From Haematococcus lacustris (lineage: Eukaryota; Chlorophyta; Chlorophyceae; Chlamydomonadales; Haematococcaceae): 64,000 nt of DNA. Under the pieces are notes generated by a model. It had not been told where the DNA came from and searched no databases. It saw only the letters and a list, made by a program, of their open reading frames with translations. Position numbers and translations under genes: made by a program. Shown here piece by piece: positions 43,678-54,713 of this stretch (its first letter is position 1; each line of letters starts with the position of its first letter). Where the stretch lies: assembly GCA_030144725.1 (NCBI GenBank), contig JASKMD010000029.1:1629001-1693000 (forward strand). Reading direction: 5' to 3'.

Positions 43678-43989
43678 CCCCCTTCCCCTCACCCTCCCCT
43701 CCCCTCCCCTCCCCTCCCCTCCCCTCCCCTCCCCTCCCCTCCCCTCCCCTCCCCTCCCCTCCCCTCCCCCCCCTCCCCTCCCTCCCCTCCCTCCCCTCCC
43801 CTCCCCTCCCTCCCCTCCCCTCCCCTCCCCTCCCCTCCCCTCCCCTCCCCTCCCCTCCCCTCCCCTCCCCTCCCCTCCCCTCCCCTCCCCTCCCCTCCCC
43901 TCCCCTCCCCTCCCCTCCCCTCCCCTCCCCTCCCCTCCCCTCCCCTCCCCTCCCCCCCCTCCCCTCCCCTCCCCTCCCCTCCCCTCCCC
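43678..43989 (+). repeat. (CCCCT)n satellite, second tract
   Basis: CCCCT pentamers with occasional CCCT slips. Flanking text (TTGTTTGCTGCAGGT at 43520-43534) resembles the flanks of the 37.6 kb tract, so both probably derive from one duplicated unit. Confidence 0.93.
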
Positions 43990-44567
43990 GCAGTTGTGGA
44001 AGGGCGCGTACAGCCTAGAGTCAGCTGATCTCTCTACCCTACCTTGCAGCCAAGAGCAGCAACCAAGTGCTGCCAGGAGTAGCCAGGAGCAGCCAGCCGC
44101 TAGGAGCAGCAAGGAGCAGCAGCCAAGAGCAGCCAGAAGCAACAGCCAAGAGCATCCTGGAGCAGCAGCCAGGAGGAGCATCCCATGACAGGTCCATGAG
44201 ATGTTGATTGCCCAGGTCAATGACATGTTAACTGCGTGCGAATGCTGCATGGCGTGACTCGAGGCAGCAGGTGTGTGGCGCTAGCATAGGCTGCTGCAGC
44301 CATGCCTCCATGCTTGCCAGCAGGGTGGCAACAGCCTTGAGCATGAGCATGACATGTGTAGCATGCTTGGTGATTGCAGGCGGTAGGCGGCAGTGGCGTA
44401 GAGCAGCAGCCAACATTGTTGCTGTGTTATTATGTTGAATGTGCTGTCACCTTGTTGTTGTAGGTGAAGCGCCCATTGTTCCGCTGTCACAGCCTTGCCC
44501 TAGCACAGCACAGCCCAGCCCAGCCAGGAGCGGCAGCCAGGCGTTGCTGGGGTGTTTGACTAGCCTG

Positions 44568-44770
44568 CCCACCTCTAGTCATGCATGTCGTTGGTTGTTG
44601 ATCACAAGCATGCCCCTTGCTTGCTGCAGGTCTAACAGTCACACTCCAACCCCTTGGCTCCTTCCCCCTAATCCTACCCTGTCCCATCACCAACACCTCC
44701 AAGTCTCCTATTCCCCCAACCCCCCCCCTTCCCCTCACCTCCCCCCCGACATCGTAGTCCCCTCCCTACC
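44568..44770 (+). repeat. Second copy of the 38028-38240 segment
   Basis: Same order and orientation as the first copy. The sequence from about 44800 to 45477 is CT-rich then AGCAGCAGGCTGC-rich and holds no supported gene. Confidence 0.8.
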
Positions 44771-45477
44771 CTACCCAGCAACCAGGAGCAACCCCCTCTT
44801 CTCCCTCTAATCCCTGCCCCCTCTCATTTGTCATCTCCCTTTCCTGCCTACCCTCTTTTCTCCCTCTAATCCCTAGCCCTTCTTATAAATGGTTAGGGTC
44901 CCAGCCGGTAAGTGGCTGAGACCCAGCCTGATCTCCCTCCCTCACGTGCACGCCCCTTGGTTGCAGGTCTGATGGGCACCTTCCCCCCCCCCCCCTTCCT
45001 TCTTCCCATTCCCCCCTTACCCGCCACAACACAGCCTCCGCCCGGGCTGCAGTGGATAAGCAGCAGGCTGCGGTGCAGGAGCAGCAGCAGCAGGCTGTAG
45101 GTGTGTGGCACTGCAGGCTGCGGGTAGCAACAGGCTGCAGGTGTGCTGCAGTGCATGAGCAGCAGCAGCAGGTGGCAGTGCATGTACTGCAGTGGATAAG
45201 CAAGTAGCAGCAGGCTGTCATGCATGAACCTTGTATACAGCAGCATGGCTGTCCTGAGCTTCCGTTCAGTTTCATGCGGGATTGTAAGCAGTGAATGATC
45301 AAGATGTAATGATGAAGACAGTGGTGGTCATCAGCAGTAAATTGCGAACGAATGATGCTTACGCCCCTTGTATGGACAACACCACCACACGGTGATGCGC
45401 TAAGGCTGCAAACGTGGTAGCCACCTGCTACCTACCCCCTTAGCATGTATGCATCACGGTCATGCCTAGCAAGTGCA

Positions 45478-45977
45478 NNNNNNNNNNNNNNNNNNNNNNN
45501 NNNNNNNNNNNNNNNNNNNNNNNNNNNNNNNNNNNNNNNNNNNNNNNNNNNNNNNNNNNNNNNNNNNNNNNNNNNNNNNNNNNNNNNNNNNNNNNNNNNN
45601 NNNNNNNNNNNNNNNNNNNNNNNNNNNNNNNNNNNNNNNNNNNNNNNNNNNNNNNNNNNNNNNNNNNNNNNNNNNNNNNNNNNNNNNNNNNNNNNNNNNN
45701 NNNNNNNNNNNNNNNNNNNNNNNNNNNNNNNNNNNNNNNNNNNNNNNNNNNNNNNNNNNNNNNNNNNNNNNNNNNNNNNNNNNNNNNNNNNNNNNNNNNN
45801 NNNNNNNNNNNNNNNNNNNNNNNNNNNNNNNNNNNNNNNNNNNNNNNNNNNNNNNNNNNNNNNNNNNNNNNNNNNNNNNNNNNNNNNNNNNNNNNNNNNN
45901 NNNNNNNNNNNNNNNNNNNNNNNNNNNNNNNNNNNNNNNNNNNNNNNNNNNNNNNNNNNNNNNNNNNNNNNNNNNNN
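45478..45977. other. Assembly gap (500 N)
   Basis: Exactly 500 N; the round size suggests a placeholder, so the true distance is unknown. Confidence 0.99.
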
Positions 45978-46110
45978 GTGTGCCAGGACCCTGTGGTGTG
46001 GTGCCAGGACCCTGTGGGCCAGGACCCTGTGGTGTGGTGCCAGGACCCTGTGGTGCCAGGACCCTGTGGTGAGGTGCCAGGACCCTGTGGTGTGGTGCCA
46101 GGACCCTGCG
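45978..46110 (+). repeat. Minisatellite GTGCCAGGACCCTGTG
   Basis: About six imperfect units, GTGCCAGGACCCTGTGGT with omissions. The array probably extends into the gap and may explain it. Confidence 0.85.
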
Positions 46111-46426
46111 AGACAAGCCACCCAAGGCCCAGCAGCAGGAGCAGCAGCAGCAGCCCGCTGTGGCACAGTAGTGTGTGCCGCCTCTTGAGCTGTCATCAGG
46201 TCACAATCAGTGCATGTTTCCATGCCAACTCTACACAATAGCCCTCGCGGGCAGGCAATAGTATAGGTGGTAGGCACTCATGCACCATGTCCATGTGCAT
46301 TGGGTATACTCCACACAACCCATTCAACCCCATTTGAGTTGGGCCACTAGTGGTCCCTAGTATTCCCGCTAGTGGCTGCTAGTGGCCACTACTGGTCCGG
46401 CTGAAATGGAGGGCCTAGTGAGGGAC
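46111..46426 (+). pseudogene. Type-B Fanzor 3' end with conserved tail (third copy)
   Basis: DKPPKAQQQEQQQQPAVAQ and a TAG (46169-46171) match the copy B C-terminus. The tail 46172-46426 is diverged but keeps the order and the terminal GCCTAGTGAGGGAC. Its stem arms (CATTTGAGTTGGGCCA and TGGTCCGGCTGAAATG) still pair, largely through G-U changes. Confidence 0.75.
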
Positions 46427-46627
46427 GAGGGGGCTGGTAAAGGCACATAGAAGCGCCAGTGAATGCAACGGTGGTGGTGACACCTACTGATCTTGGCTGA
46501 AGGATGGCCACAGGCAAACCCACAGGATGGCTGTGTGGCAGGAGATAGTGACGGTGGAGCGAAGCAACAGTCTGTGAGGTGCAGGCGTACCATACAATGG
46601 GCGAGCCCGGTGTAAAGGCTGTATAGC
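46427..46627. other. Spacer
   Basis: No feature recognised between the two Fanzor relics. Confidence 0.4.
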
Positions 46628-47082
46628 AATAGTGGTACCCCCAGCAGGCCAGGTCATCCAGCGGCTGGTGCGCCCAGCCTGGAGCCTGCGGCATGCTGAG
46701 TATGTGTGGGGCCTGCTGTGGTGCCACGAGGTGCCGCTCAACTCCCCTTCCCCTGCCCAGGACCCCCTTGCCCAGGACCCACCTCCCCCAGCCCAGGACC
46801 CCCCTTGCTTAGGAGCCCCACCCTCCCCCACAGGCCCCTCTCCCTCCCTAACCCACCAGGCCCCTCTCCCCCCCTGCCCAGGCCCAGCCCCCTCCCGCTG
46901 CCCAGGCCCAGCCCCCTGCCCAGCCCCCACATGGCCCAGTGCCACTACCCCAGGCCCCCCCATGGGGCAGGTGGCTGGACCGTGACACCAACCCCTGCCT
47001 CAACTTTCAGCGCATCGGGGAGAGCATGCAGCGCCCCCTGGAGCTGTGTCATTGGGTGAGCCTGGAGGCTCTGCCCTGAAGG
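46628..47082 (+). pseudogene. Type-A Fanzor C-terminal fragment (RuvC-III)
   Basis: It reads VPPAGQVIQRLVRPAWSLRH, then a Pro-rich linker, then after one frame change near 46965 the peptide PWGRWLDRDTNPCLNFQRIGE and RPLELCHWVSLEALP followed by a TGA (about 47080). It matches copy A closely but ends earlier by a nonsense change. The expected tail GKEYQQGYKRV is found separately at 47915-47945. Confidence 0.75.
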
Positions 47083-47667
47083 CTTAAGGTTGAGGGCCAA
47101 GGTGCTGCATGCAATGACCTTTCTTTGCAAAGTCAGCAAGGCATGGTGAGAGGGAAGACAGAGAACTGACGAGCACCTACTTTTACTTGTAGTGTAGCCT
47201 GTCATAGCTCAGCCACTATACCGACGCTGTTGTTGTTCGCAGTGCACAAGATGGGAATTGGCCTCGTAATACGGCAGCTAATGCCAAGGGCATTTGCCAG
47301 AGCCCTTTGCCTTCTAAAGGTAAGCCCCGTACATAGCACTTGTTGCCCCGCACTTGTTGCCCCGCACTTGTTGCCCCGCACTTGTTGCCCCGCACTCTAA
47401 GCAAGCCCCGCACACTAAACATCGCACACAGCCCCCACAAGTTGCCCTGGTTGCACTTGTTGCCCCGCACACTAAGCATATGTCGTGGCCCTATGTGCTT
47501 GCAGGTATCGCCAAAAGCAGCAGCGATAAATAAACCTGTAGCCACAATGGAGCTTCCTAGTGGAGCGTTCATCCCTACCCGAGCCCTAGAGCCATGGCAC
47601 ACTCTAGGGCTGTAGCTAGTTCACTAGTGTTTACTAGTGCAACGGGCTGGTAGCCATATAAGCATTA
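47083..47667. other. Spacer with short CTTGTTGCCCCGCA repeats
   Basis: Tandem units of about 14 bp at 47338-47395 and again near 47460. No gene supported. Confidence 0.55.
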
Positions 47668-47844
47668 AAGCTGTTAGTTTTGATGAGGTGCCCAGTGGTC
47701 AAGGGGGATTAGCCCCTTGAACGAGTGCCACCGGAGTGGGGCTTGCAGTCATGAAGGGTGCGACCGAGGATGCTTCAATATGATTGTAGCGGAGTGAGAT
47801 TACCCACAACCCAACATGTTGTTCCTTGTTGAATGAGTTTTGTT
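47668..47844 (+). ncRNA. Candidate omega RNA / type-A tail, second copy
   Basis: Conserved with 3406-3570. It adds a perfect hairpin (TCAAGGGG, loop GATTAG, CCCCTTGA) after CCCAGTGG. It ends at ATGAGTTTTGTT. Confidence 0.45.
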
Positions 47845-47846
47845 GG

Positions 47847-48124
47847 CCTGGAGGCTCTGTCCCCCATTGCAAGAATGAAAATAGGATGACCTTAGGCTCT
47901 GCCCCCTGTTGGCAAGAAGCACCAGCAGGGCTACAAGCGGGTCAATGAAAGAAAAGGCTGTTGGTTTTAAGGAAAAGGTGCTCAGTGGTCTAGGGGGAAA
48001 AAGTGCCACCAGTGTGGGGTTTGTAGTCATCGAGGGTGCGACCGAGGATGCCTCAACTCAATTGGAGTAGCTGAGTAAGATCACCTACAATCAAACATGT
48101 TTTCCACGTACAATGAGTTTTGTT
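47847..48124 (+). pseudogene. Type-A Fanzor last-codons fragment plus third tail copy
   Basis: CCTGGAGGCTCTGTCCCCC and GCACCAGCAGGGCTACAAGC correspond to the copy A codons around EALPPIGKEYQQGYKRVN. They are followed at 47954-48124 by a third, more diverged type-A tail that again stops at ATGAGTTTTGTT. Another trace of the tail end (GTACAATGAGTTTTGTTT) is at 51100. Confidence 0.65.
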
Positions 48125-48585
48125 TTACTGTGTAGCAATAGGAAAGTCAGGCGTTCCCAACTACCTGAAAACCACCCCCCTGTGATAGGAAGCCCGTATC
48201 TCCGCAGCCACTCAGTCAAAAATATATGTAAACAGTGCTTTAAACAGAGGAGACTCAAAGCTACGAGATGGCCGACGTAGCTAAAACTATCTCGCTCTCA
48301 GCGGTGCTCAGTGCCTGCCCAAAGATCGACATTTGAATTCATGCGATTTTGCCTCATGCGAGGCGCGCCACACTAGCACGCTTCGCCACACCGTTGTTGC
48401 TGGCACCTGCAACGCGCAGCAGCAGTCGGAACATGTTTTGCTTTTGGCATGTGGACGCGACGACGGCAGTGGTGACGACTGGATACCACTACTAGCATTT
48501 GGAGCTGCTGCTGGCGCAAGTGCATTACCGGCTGCTGTACTACGCTTAACAAGGTGCTAGGTGCAGTACGTGGTGTTTTCTCACC
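48125..48585. other. Intergenic
   Basis: No gene supported; includes the dispersed repeat shared with 39583. Confidence 0.4.
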
Positions 48586-49191
48586 TTGCTTTGCTGCCCT
48601 CGACTTGTTAGCTGCAGGTGCCTCACGCTAACTTATGTGCTTGCCGCTTACGTGACGTGCTTGCCCCAGCCCCAGCCTCAGCCCCAGCCCCAGCTGCTGC
48701 CCCATCTGCTGCTGCTGCTGCCTCATCTGCTGCTGCGGCTGCCCCATCTGCTGCCCCAGCTGCTGCTGCTGCTGCCCCATCTGCTGCTGCTGCTACCCCA
48801 CATGCTGCCCCATCTGCTGCCCCATCTGCTGCCCCAGCCCCAGCCCCAGCCCCAGCCCCAGCCCCAGCCCCAGCCCCAGCCCCAGCCCCAGCCCCAGCCC
48901 CAGCCCCAGCCCCAGCCCCAGCCCCAGCCCCAGCCCCAGCCCCAGCCCCAGCCCCAGCCCCAGCCCCAGCCCCAGCCCCAGCCCCAGCCCCAGCCCCAGC
49001 CCCAGCCCCAGCCCCAGCCCCAGCCCCAGCCCCAGCCCCAGCCCCAGCCCCAGCCCCAGCCCCAGCCCCAGCCCCAGCCCCAGCCCCAGCCCCAGCCCCA
49101 GCCCCAGCCCCAGCCCCAGCCCCAGCCCCAGCCCCAGCCCCAGCCCCAGCCCGTGCCCCAGCCCCAGCCCTTCTTCTTGGTTAGGGATTGA
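48586..49191 (+). other. Low-complexity open region, gene status doubtful
   Basis: Two overlapping frames stay open (PQPQ and PAPA) because of the hexamer array 48836-49152. The non-repetitive N-terminal part has CTGCTGCCCC repeats and no recognisable domain. Confidence 0.25.
48836..49152 (+). repeat. (AGCCCC)n satellite
   Basis: About 53 hexamers. It is preceded by imperfect CATCTGCTGC repeats (48700-48830) and followed by a purine-rich stretch to about 49400. Confidence 0.95.
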
Positions 49192-50015
49192 GAGGGGTGG
49201 GGTGAGTGGCTGAGCGGGGCTACGGGCTTGGCTCGGGGTGATGGGGGGTGAAGGATAAGGAGATGGGTGAAGGAGAGGTAGGGGGGAGGAGGCGAGGAGA
49301 AGGAGAGGTAGGGGGGAGGCTGGGCTGCTGGGATGAGGGGCTACTGGGAGCTGGGCGGTGAAGACAAGGTTGGGAGATGGTGGGTCAAGCTGTGTTGGTG
49401 GTGGCCACGTGGCGGAGTGGGAAGCCAAGCTGAGTCGGCTCCTCGTGCACCTGTAGCCATCAGCATGTGTACCTTGTAAGGGGTCAATCTTTTCACATAC
49501 AAACCCAATGATTGAGTTGCATAGTACCACGGACGCGTTAGTGAGTATGCTATAAAAAATCTGTGTGAGGTCAGGCTGTTTGTTCAATGGTGCAAAACAT
49601 AAAGCGGATCATAGCTGGAGGGGGTGACTAGTCCCTACTGTGCCGCCCACCATTACAGCGATACAGCGCTGCCACACACAGTTTCGAGTTTCTTCACATC
49701 CTCGCCAAGCGGCCTGCACGATCAGGAAGCTCGCGCTGCCATGTTTGCCGGACTTCGGTGGTGTGCGCCACCGACATGTCGTGCATCGCTAACGGATAGC
49801 CAAGGACGTAGCTTACCAGTGTAGCTAACCACGGTCTGTAATTGGGACACATCCGGGGTCACATGTGGCTGCCCGCATCGAATGACTCCGATGGCGGTTC
49901 CAGTCTTACGTTAAACGCGCATTATCACATTGCAGCAGACGCAGCAAACGTTACATCAAATGATTGAGTCGATGGGCTGCACTTGCATGAAGATTACCAA
50001 CACCATGTTGGGAAC
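49192..50015. other. Intergenic with a second solo transposon terminus
   Basis: Purine-rich start. At 49982-50015, TTGCATGAAGATTACCAACACC then CATGTTGGGA matches the right end of the hAT-like family. No gene supported. Confidence 0.5.
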
Positions 50016-50232
50016 GCCTGACATTCAGCACTGAAAGTGGGTCAGTCAGCACTGATAATTAATCAGTCAGCACTGACAATGGATCAGTCAGCACTGAAAG
50101 TGGGTCAGTCAGCACTGAATGTTGGTCAGTCAGCACTGAAATTTAAACTTATCAGCACTGAAACGGGTCAGTCAGCACTGAAAGTGGGTCACTCAGCACT
50201 GACTTGGGGGTCTGTCAGTACTGACAACTCTG
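50016..50232 (+). repeat. Minisatellite of about 21 bp, GTCAGTCAGCACTGAAAGTGG type
   Basis: Around nine or ten units share CAGTCAGCACTGA with a variable spacer (AAGTGGGT, TAATTAAT, CAATGGAT). It directly abuts the solo transposon terminus ending near 50015. Confidence 0.88.
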
Positions 50233-52977
50233 TATCTCCTCAGCCCGATTTTTCCTCGATTTTAGGTTTTCACCATAATTCCCATCATTGTCCACCGCTC
50301 AGGCGCTTTTTAATTAAGTACGACTAAAAATTGCGATTTGTCAAGTGCGGACGAAGGATACTTTTCTTGAAAGCGACCGCGAGTAAAGGCGAAATAGCTT
50401 TCGGTCATGAGCGTTCACTAGCAAGAGCCCAGGGCGGGGCAGGGTTTGAACGTCCGCGGTTGCGGGGATGGACGGTTTTCGAGCCAGCTATGCACGTCTT
50501 GGATGGTCTGCGGCGAAGGAACTATGTTGCACTTTTCGTCATCAAAGCGGTATCAATGCCTGAGAATAGTGTTCTTTACTAGCGTGGCTGCCATTGGAGT
50601 CAGGGCTGTGAAGACGACAAGACGAAAAGACGAGACCGTAGACGAACAGACGAAAGACGGATGTCTTCTCGTCTGCAGACGACAACCGAACCGTCTGCTC
50701 CTTTTTCAACTGCATGCGACCAACATTTGTCACGTGCTAAGCTCCTTCTATTCTTTCTATTTATATCTTTGTAAACTTGCAGCTGCTTTCACGATGCTAC
50801 GAAAGCTGTTCTCCACTTCTCATCTGAGGCATGACAAGCCAGAGCTCGATCAAATCTTGCAGCCCATGAGCTCCATGGCGGTCTCTAAACAATGGCGCCA
50901 GCCAAGCCAATCACAGCCAAGCCAAACACTCTGCAACACCCGATCTGCGATCTGACCGGGGGCAGCACCCGGCACTTTCCGATGTGCAGTGAATACGTTC
51001 AGATTTTCAGATGAAAATTTTCACTGGAAATCTGAATGAAAATCTGCAATTTTCACAAGCCTGCTGCGGCCAGTGTTCAGTAAGGCATAGCAACGTACAA
51101 TGAGTTTTGTTTCACTGTGTATCAAATACTATCAATAGGAAAGATAGGAATAAAGCCGCTGTACCGCCTTCATCACTCCCAAGCACCGACCCTGCCCTTG
51201 TGCTTGTGTGATGCTCACCATGCAGCTGGTACTGCCGCATCTAAGCGTTGCTTGTAACATTCCCAGCATAAGTTACATCAGGGAATGCCTGGGCAAGATG
51301 TTGGTACCTCGTACGAGTCAAGCACGAGCAGTTGATGTCAAGCTGCCCAGAGTTACGCCGGTGATCGGCTGGAACCCGTCGTGCTTCGACTAGTGTTCTG
51401 TGTAGTGTTAAAACCACACAAGGTACTTAGCAAGGACCTCCTGTCAGGATGTAGATATCACACAAACTGCTCGTAGCTTGGGCGCTGCAAGCTACAGCTG
51501 CTGCACAAGGCAGCACCAGTGACACACGGAATAACATGGACCACACGGGACGAGGAAAACAATTTATCTGATATTTCCAGAGTTCCAAACGATTCAACAC
51601 CATATCCTGTCCTCAACACCTCCTCCCCCGCTTGGGCTGGGACCCTCCCAAGGCCAGGTGCACTCTGCAGTGAGGATGCAGGAGAAGCAGAGCTCACAAG
51701 TGGCAAGCACGGGCCAAATGGAGGGCAGGCAAACATGGCAGGCAAAAACAGAAGCCCCCACCTCCCCACACACACAACCAACAACCAATTGCATGCAGTG
51801 GAGGACCACCCGTGCTGCAATGCATCTGCAAGGCACATATAGTGTATGCTCGGTAACAACTAGTTACATTGGCAAGCGCAAGACGCTGCTGGTGATGCTG
51901 CTGACGATGATAAGAACAGCCATAGGCCCAGTGCAACAATCTGCACCCCACCTGATCACCCAGCCCCACCACACACAAGACAGCAGCTGTTGCATTGAGT
52001 GATGTGCACCAGACCTACCTGACTGGCCTTGGGGAGACTGGCGAGGTCCCAGCCCGAGTTGCCCCGCCCCCGCCAAAGAACCAACAAAACCTAAACTTGC
52101 AGAGCACTGCACCCCGCCCATTGCCTGCAAGAGCCACACTGGCCCGCCTGGGCCCCACAACGCTCCACCTAGCACACAGGCTGCCTGGCCAAGCACTGCC
52201 CAACAGCACGTGTGGCAGCACTGTCGCAGAACCCACGCAGCCCTGCCTTGCACTGCCCTGCCTTTCCTGCTGGCCACTATTGGACCCGAGTGAGGGCGGT
52301 AAGCCTGCGAATTCTTCCCTGCCTCATCGTGCCAGCCAAAGTGACTGTGTTTGACTGCAAGTCATTCAGCAGGCCCGCATGGTGTCAGGTGTGCATGCCC
52401 AGGGGCGGAGCTTCAAAACGCCAGCTTTCCACGAACACAGGACAAGCTGAACCCAACTTGAGCTCCCTCCAGTATATTGTCAATTGGCTGCCATGGCAAG
52501 GTCTACTCGACCAGTCTGACATTGCCACTCGGCACTCGACCATGGCCAGTCCTACTGCACCACATCAGAATGGACCTGACAGCTGCTGGCAGTGGACAGG
52601 CTGCTAGCCTGAGAAGGCATCAGAGCCTCACTTGCACATGTCGGCCGCTGTCAGGCCTTACATGCCACATAGCCGCAGGGTGTAGGAACACTGACACTGA
52701 CACTGCCGCTCGAGACCTCTGTGAACCATGTTGCCAGCAGGGTTGAGGAAGGAGGTATCACGAGAGGTAGTCCACAGTGACATGCTGCTGAGCTTCACTT
52801 TGCGGCTGCAGTGGCAAAGCGGGCTGCTCTGGCCTGCAAGCACCGTCAAGCAGCAAATGTTTTGAATGAATGGTGGCCAGCTCATGCCAGTATGCCTCAG
52901 AGTCTGCAAGAGCCTCCATGACATATGGGGTAAAGAGCAGATTTGTCCTTAAATTGCTCAGATTAAGCTCAGCGAGC
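50233..52977. other. Intergenic; no supported gene
   Basis: A low-GC patch (50230-51060) contains GACGA-rich repeats (50610-50690). A type-A Fanzor tail trace lies at 51095-51150. Open frames around 51519-52600 lack splice-consistent or domain support; part may be the 3' flank of the SAP-domain gene. Confidence 0.4.
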
Positions 52978-54151
52978 TTATAAGGATGCACAGGCTCTTA
53001 CCTTCTTCATAGCTTCAAAGGTATTGCTGCCATCTGCGCTGGGTGCTGCAATGGTAGAGCCTGTGAGGGGCTTGAAGCGCTCTGCACGTGCAGCTGCCTT
53101 GGTGGCCGGGTCCTCCTCCTTGGTCACGTCCTTGAAGGCTTCCTTGCCAAACCGTGCTTCACGAGCCTTCTTCTTCTCTGCGTCCAGCTCAGGATGGAAG
53201 GTACCAAAACGCTCTGCACGCTTCATGGTTTTCTCTTTCTCAATCTCAGGATGTGCCTGCACCATTACAGCACATGGGTGTCAGCACCAATGATATGCAC
53301 ACCTACAGCCGCATACTGGCCTGCTTATCTTGGCTAACCATTAGGAGAGCAGCTCACTGAACAGGCGTGGCAGCGCAACATACCCACCAAGCCAAAGCGT
53401 AGCGCCCTCTGCTTTGACTTCTCAACATCTGGGTCCTTGAACCTGCACTCACAGCCACAGCATACACAAATATATCAAACACACACATGCACACTGCTGC
53501 AGACATATTTCCCCAAGAACTCCCTCCTCTCTGTGTCACCTGTCTGCGCGTTCCTTCAGCTTGATGTGCTCTGCCTTTGGTGCTTCTGCTGGCTTGACAA
53601 CCACTAGCTTCTTCAAGTCTGGCATCTGTGGCAAACAACGTTAGTACTAATCACCCCATACAAGACCTGATCCTATGCTGCCTGCACTCACTGTTTTAGC
53701 AGCTTGCTCACTAAATACAATCTTGGCATGACCCTTGACTGCAGCTGATCCCTCCTCGTGCTGCTCCTTTACTACGGTGGCGGCCTCTGCCTCGGCCGGC
53801 AGTTGGGCGCCCGCCTTTGAAGCCTCAATGACTGGCTCTGCTGCTGAAGGACCTGGCTCCGATGCGTCAGGGGGTACGGCAGGCGGCATTGCCTGCGCTG
53901 CTTCAGTGTCGCTGGTGTTTTGTGCAGAGAGAATACGTTCCACAAGCTCCTCCTTTTTCCCTGCCTGCGGCAAACCCAGTTCCTTCAACTGGGTCTTGAG
54001 CTCCTATGACGCGAAGGAAACGCAGAAAGCTCGGCATTCGATTGCTAGGCGGAACTTGCGAGGGTGATTCTTTCACGGCAGCGCCTACTGCTTCCTCACG
54101 TACCGCATTGGTCAGCTTGCTCAGCTCCTCCTTGCCCATCACGCTAGGCAT
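52978..54151 (-). CDS. SAP-domain ribonucleoprotein (SARNP/CIP29, plant MOS11-like)
   Basis: Five exons in phase on the minus strand: 54151-54104, 54003-53692, 53625-53540, 53442-53388 and 53256-52978 (259 aa). The SAP motif spans exons 1-2: ELKTQLKELGLPQAGKKEEL followed by VERIL. A Pro/Ala/Glu-rich linker follows. The C-terminal half has repeated RAxRFG-type motifs: KERADRFKDPD, KQRALRFGL, KRAERFGTF, AREARFGKEAF and ARAERFKPL, the signature of SARNP/Tho1/MOS11 proteins. These bind RNA and DNA and act with the TREX complex and its helicase in nuclear mRNA export. The stop at 52980-52978 lies seven codons past a possible donor (AAG|GTAAGA), so a further exon cannot be excluded. Confidence 0.82.
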
Positions 54152-54299
54152 GCAGGCTGAGACGATCTAGTTATTAGCTCTCAAGCAGGTTCCGTCGCAG
54201 GGCTGGGAGGAGTGTGCGGTTTGGATGCGGCTGTGGATATCTGCTTGATACATGCAACGAAACTTTCGAGGCGGTCATGGTGTTACATCAAAACTTAAG

Positions 54300-54671
54300 T
54301 CCCTACGGCCCTCATGCTGTGCCTAATGCCCACTTCAGCTCAGCCATTCTGGTATGTTTGCCTTCAGGTACACTAATAGCTTGAGCTCTAAGTAACCCCA
54401 ATAGCTCTTACTCACACGCATCCCCTTTGCGAGGGGTTGAGTACCTTGTTTCCTTGGATTGTCCTGCTGTAGCTGAGTATTGCCGCGACTTACGCCGCCA
54501 CCTGTGCAACAGGGCATTGTCGGGCTAGTACAACCACTCCTGGCCTGGCTGGCCTGGCTTTGGCATGGCTGGGCGGCCGTCCCATCTACACATCTCAGTA
54601 GGACGTGGCCCTGGGCCGACTGCACAGCGGCGGATGTTTAGCGCGGTTTACATGTCCCAGTCATACATGAC
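54300..54671 (-). pseudogene. Fanzor copy D, last exon (RuvC-III) and 3' tail
   Basis: The exon from 54671, after acceptor CGTGTGCAG, reads YDWDM, a stop, then TALNIRRCAVGPGPRPTEMC, and further on RPAMPKPGQPGQEWLY. It is the decayed equivalent of DRDVSAALNIRR in copy C. The tail (54488-54300) shares two blocks with the 10.1 kb fragment. The rest of the gene lies at 60064-59087, beyond the inserted transposon. Confidence 0.75.
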
Positions 54672-54713
54672 CTGCACACGGGTGTGGGAGATGCATGACG
54701 TCAAGCCATGTGT

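Noticed and set aside
48586..49191. A genuine PAPA/PQPQ cell-wall-like (hydroxyproline-rich) protein gene
   Set aside because: Two frames are equally open across the hexamer array, the unique part has no signal peptide or SP-type motif that could be recognised, and splice support is lacking.
50016..50232. CRISPR-like repeat-spacer array
   Set aside because: Units are imperfect, spacers are only 8 bp and related, and the genome is eukaryotic; a minisatellite explains it.
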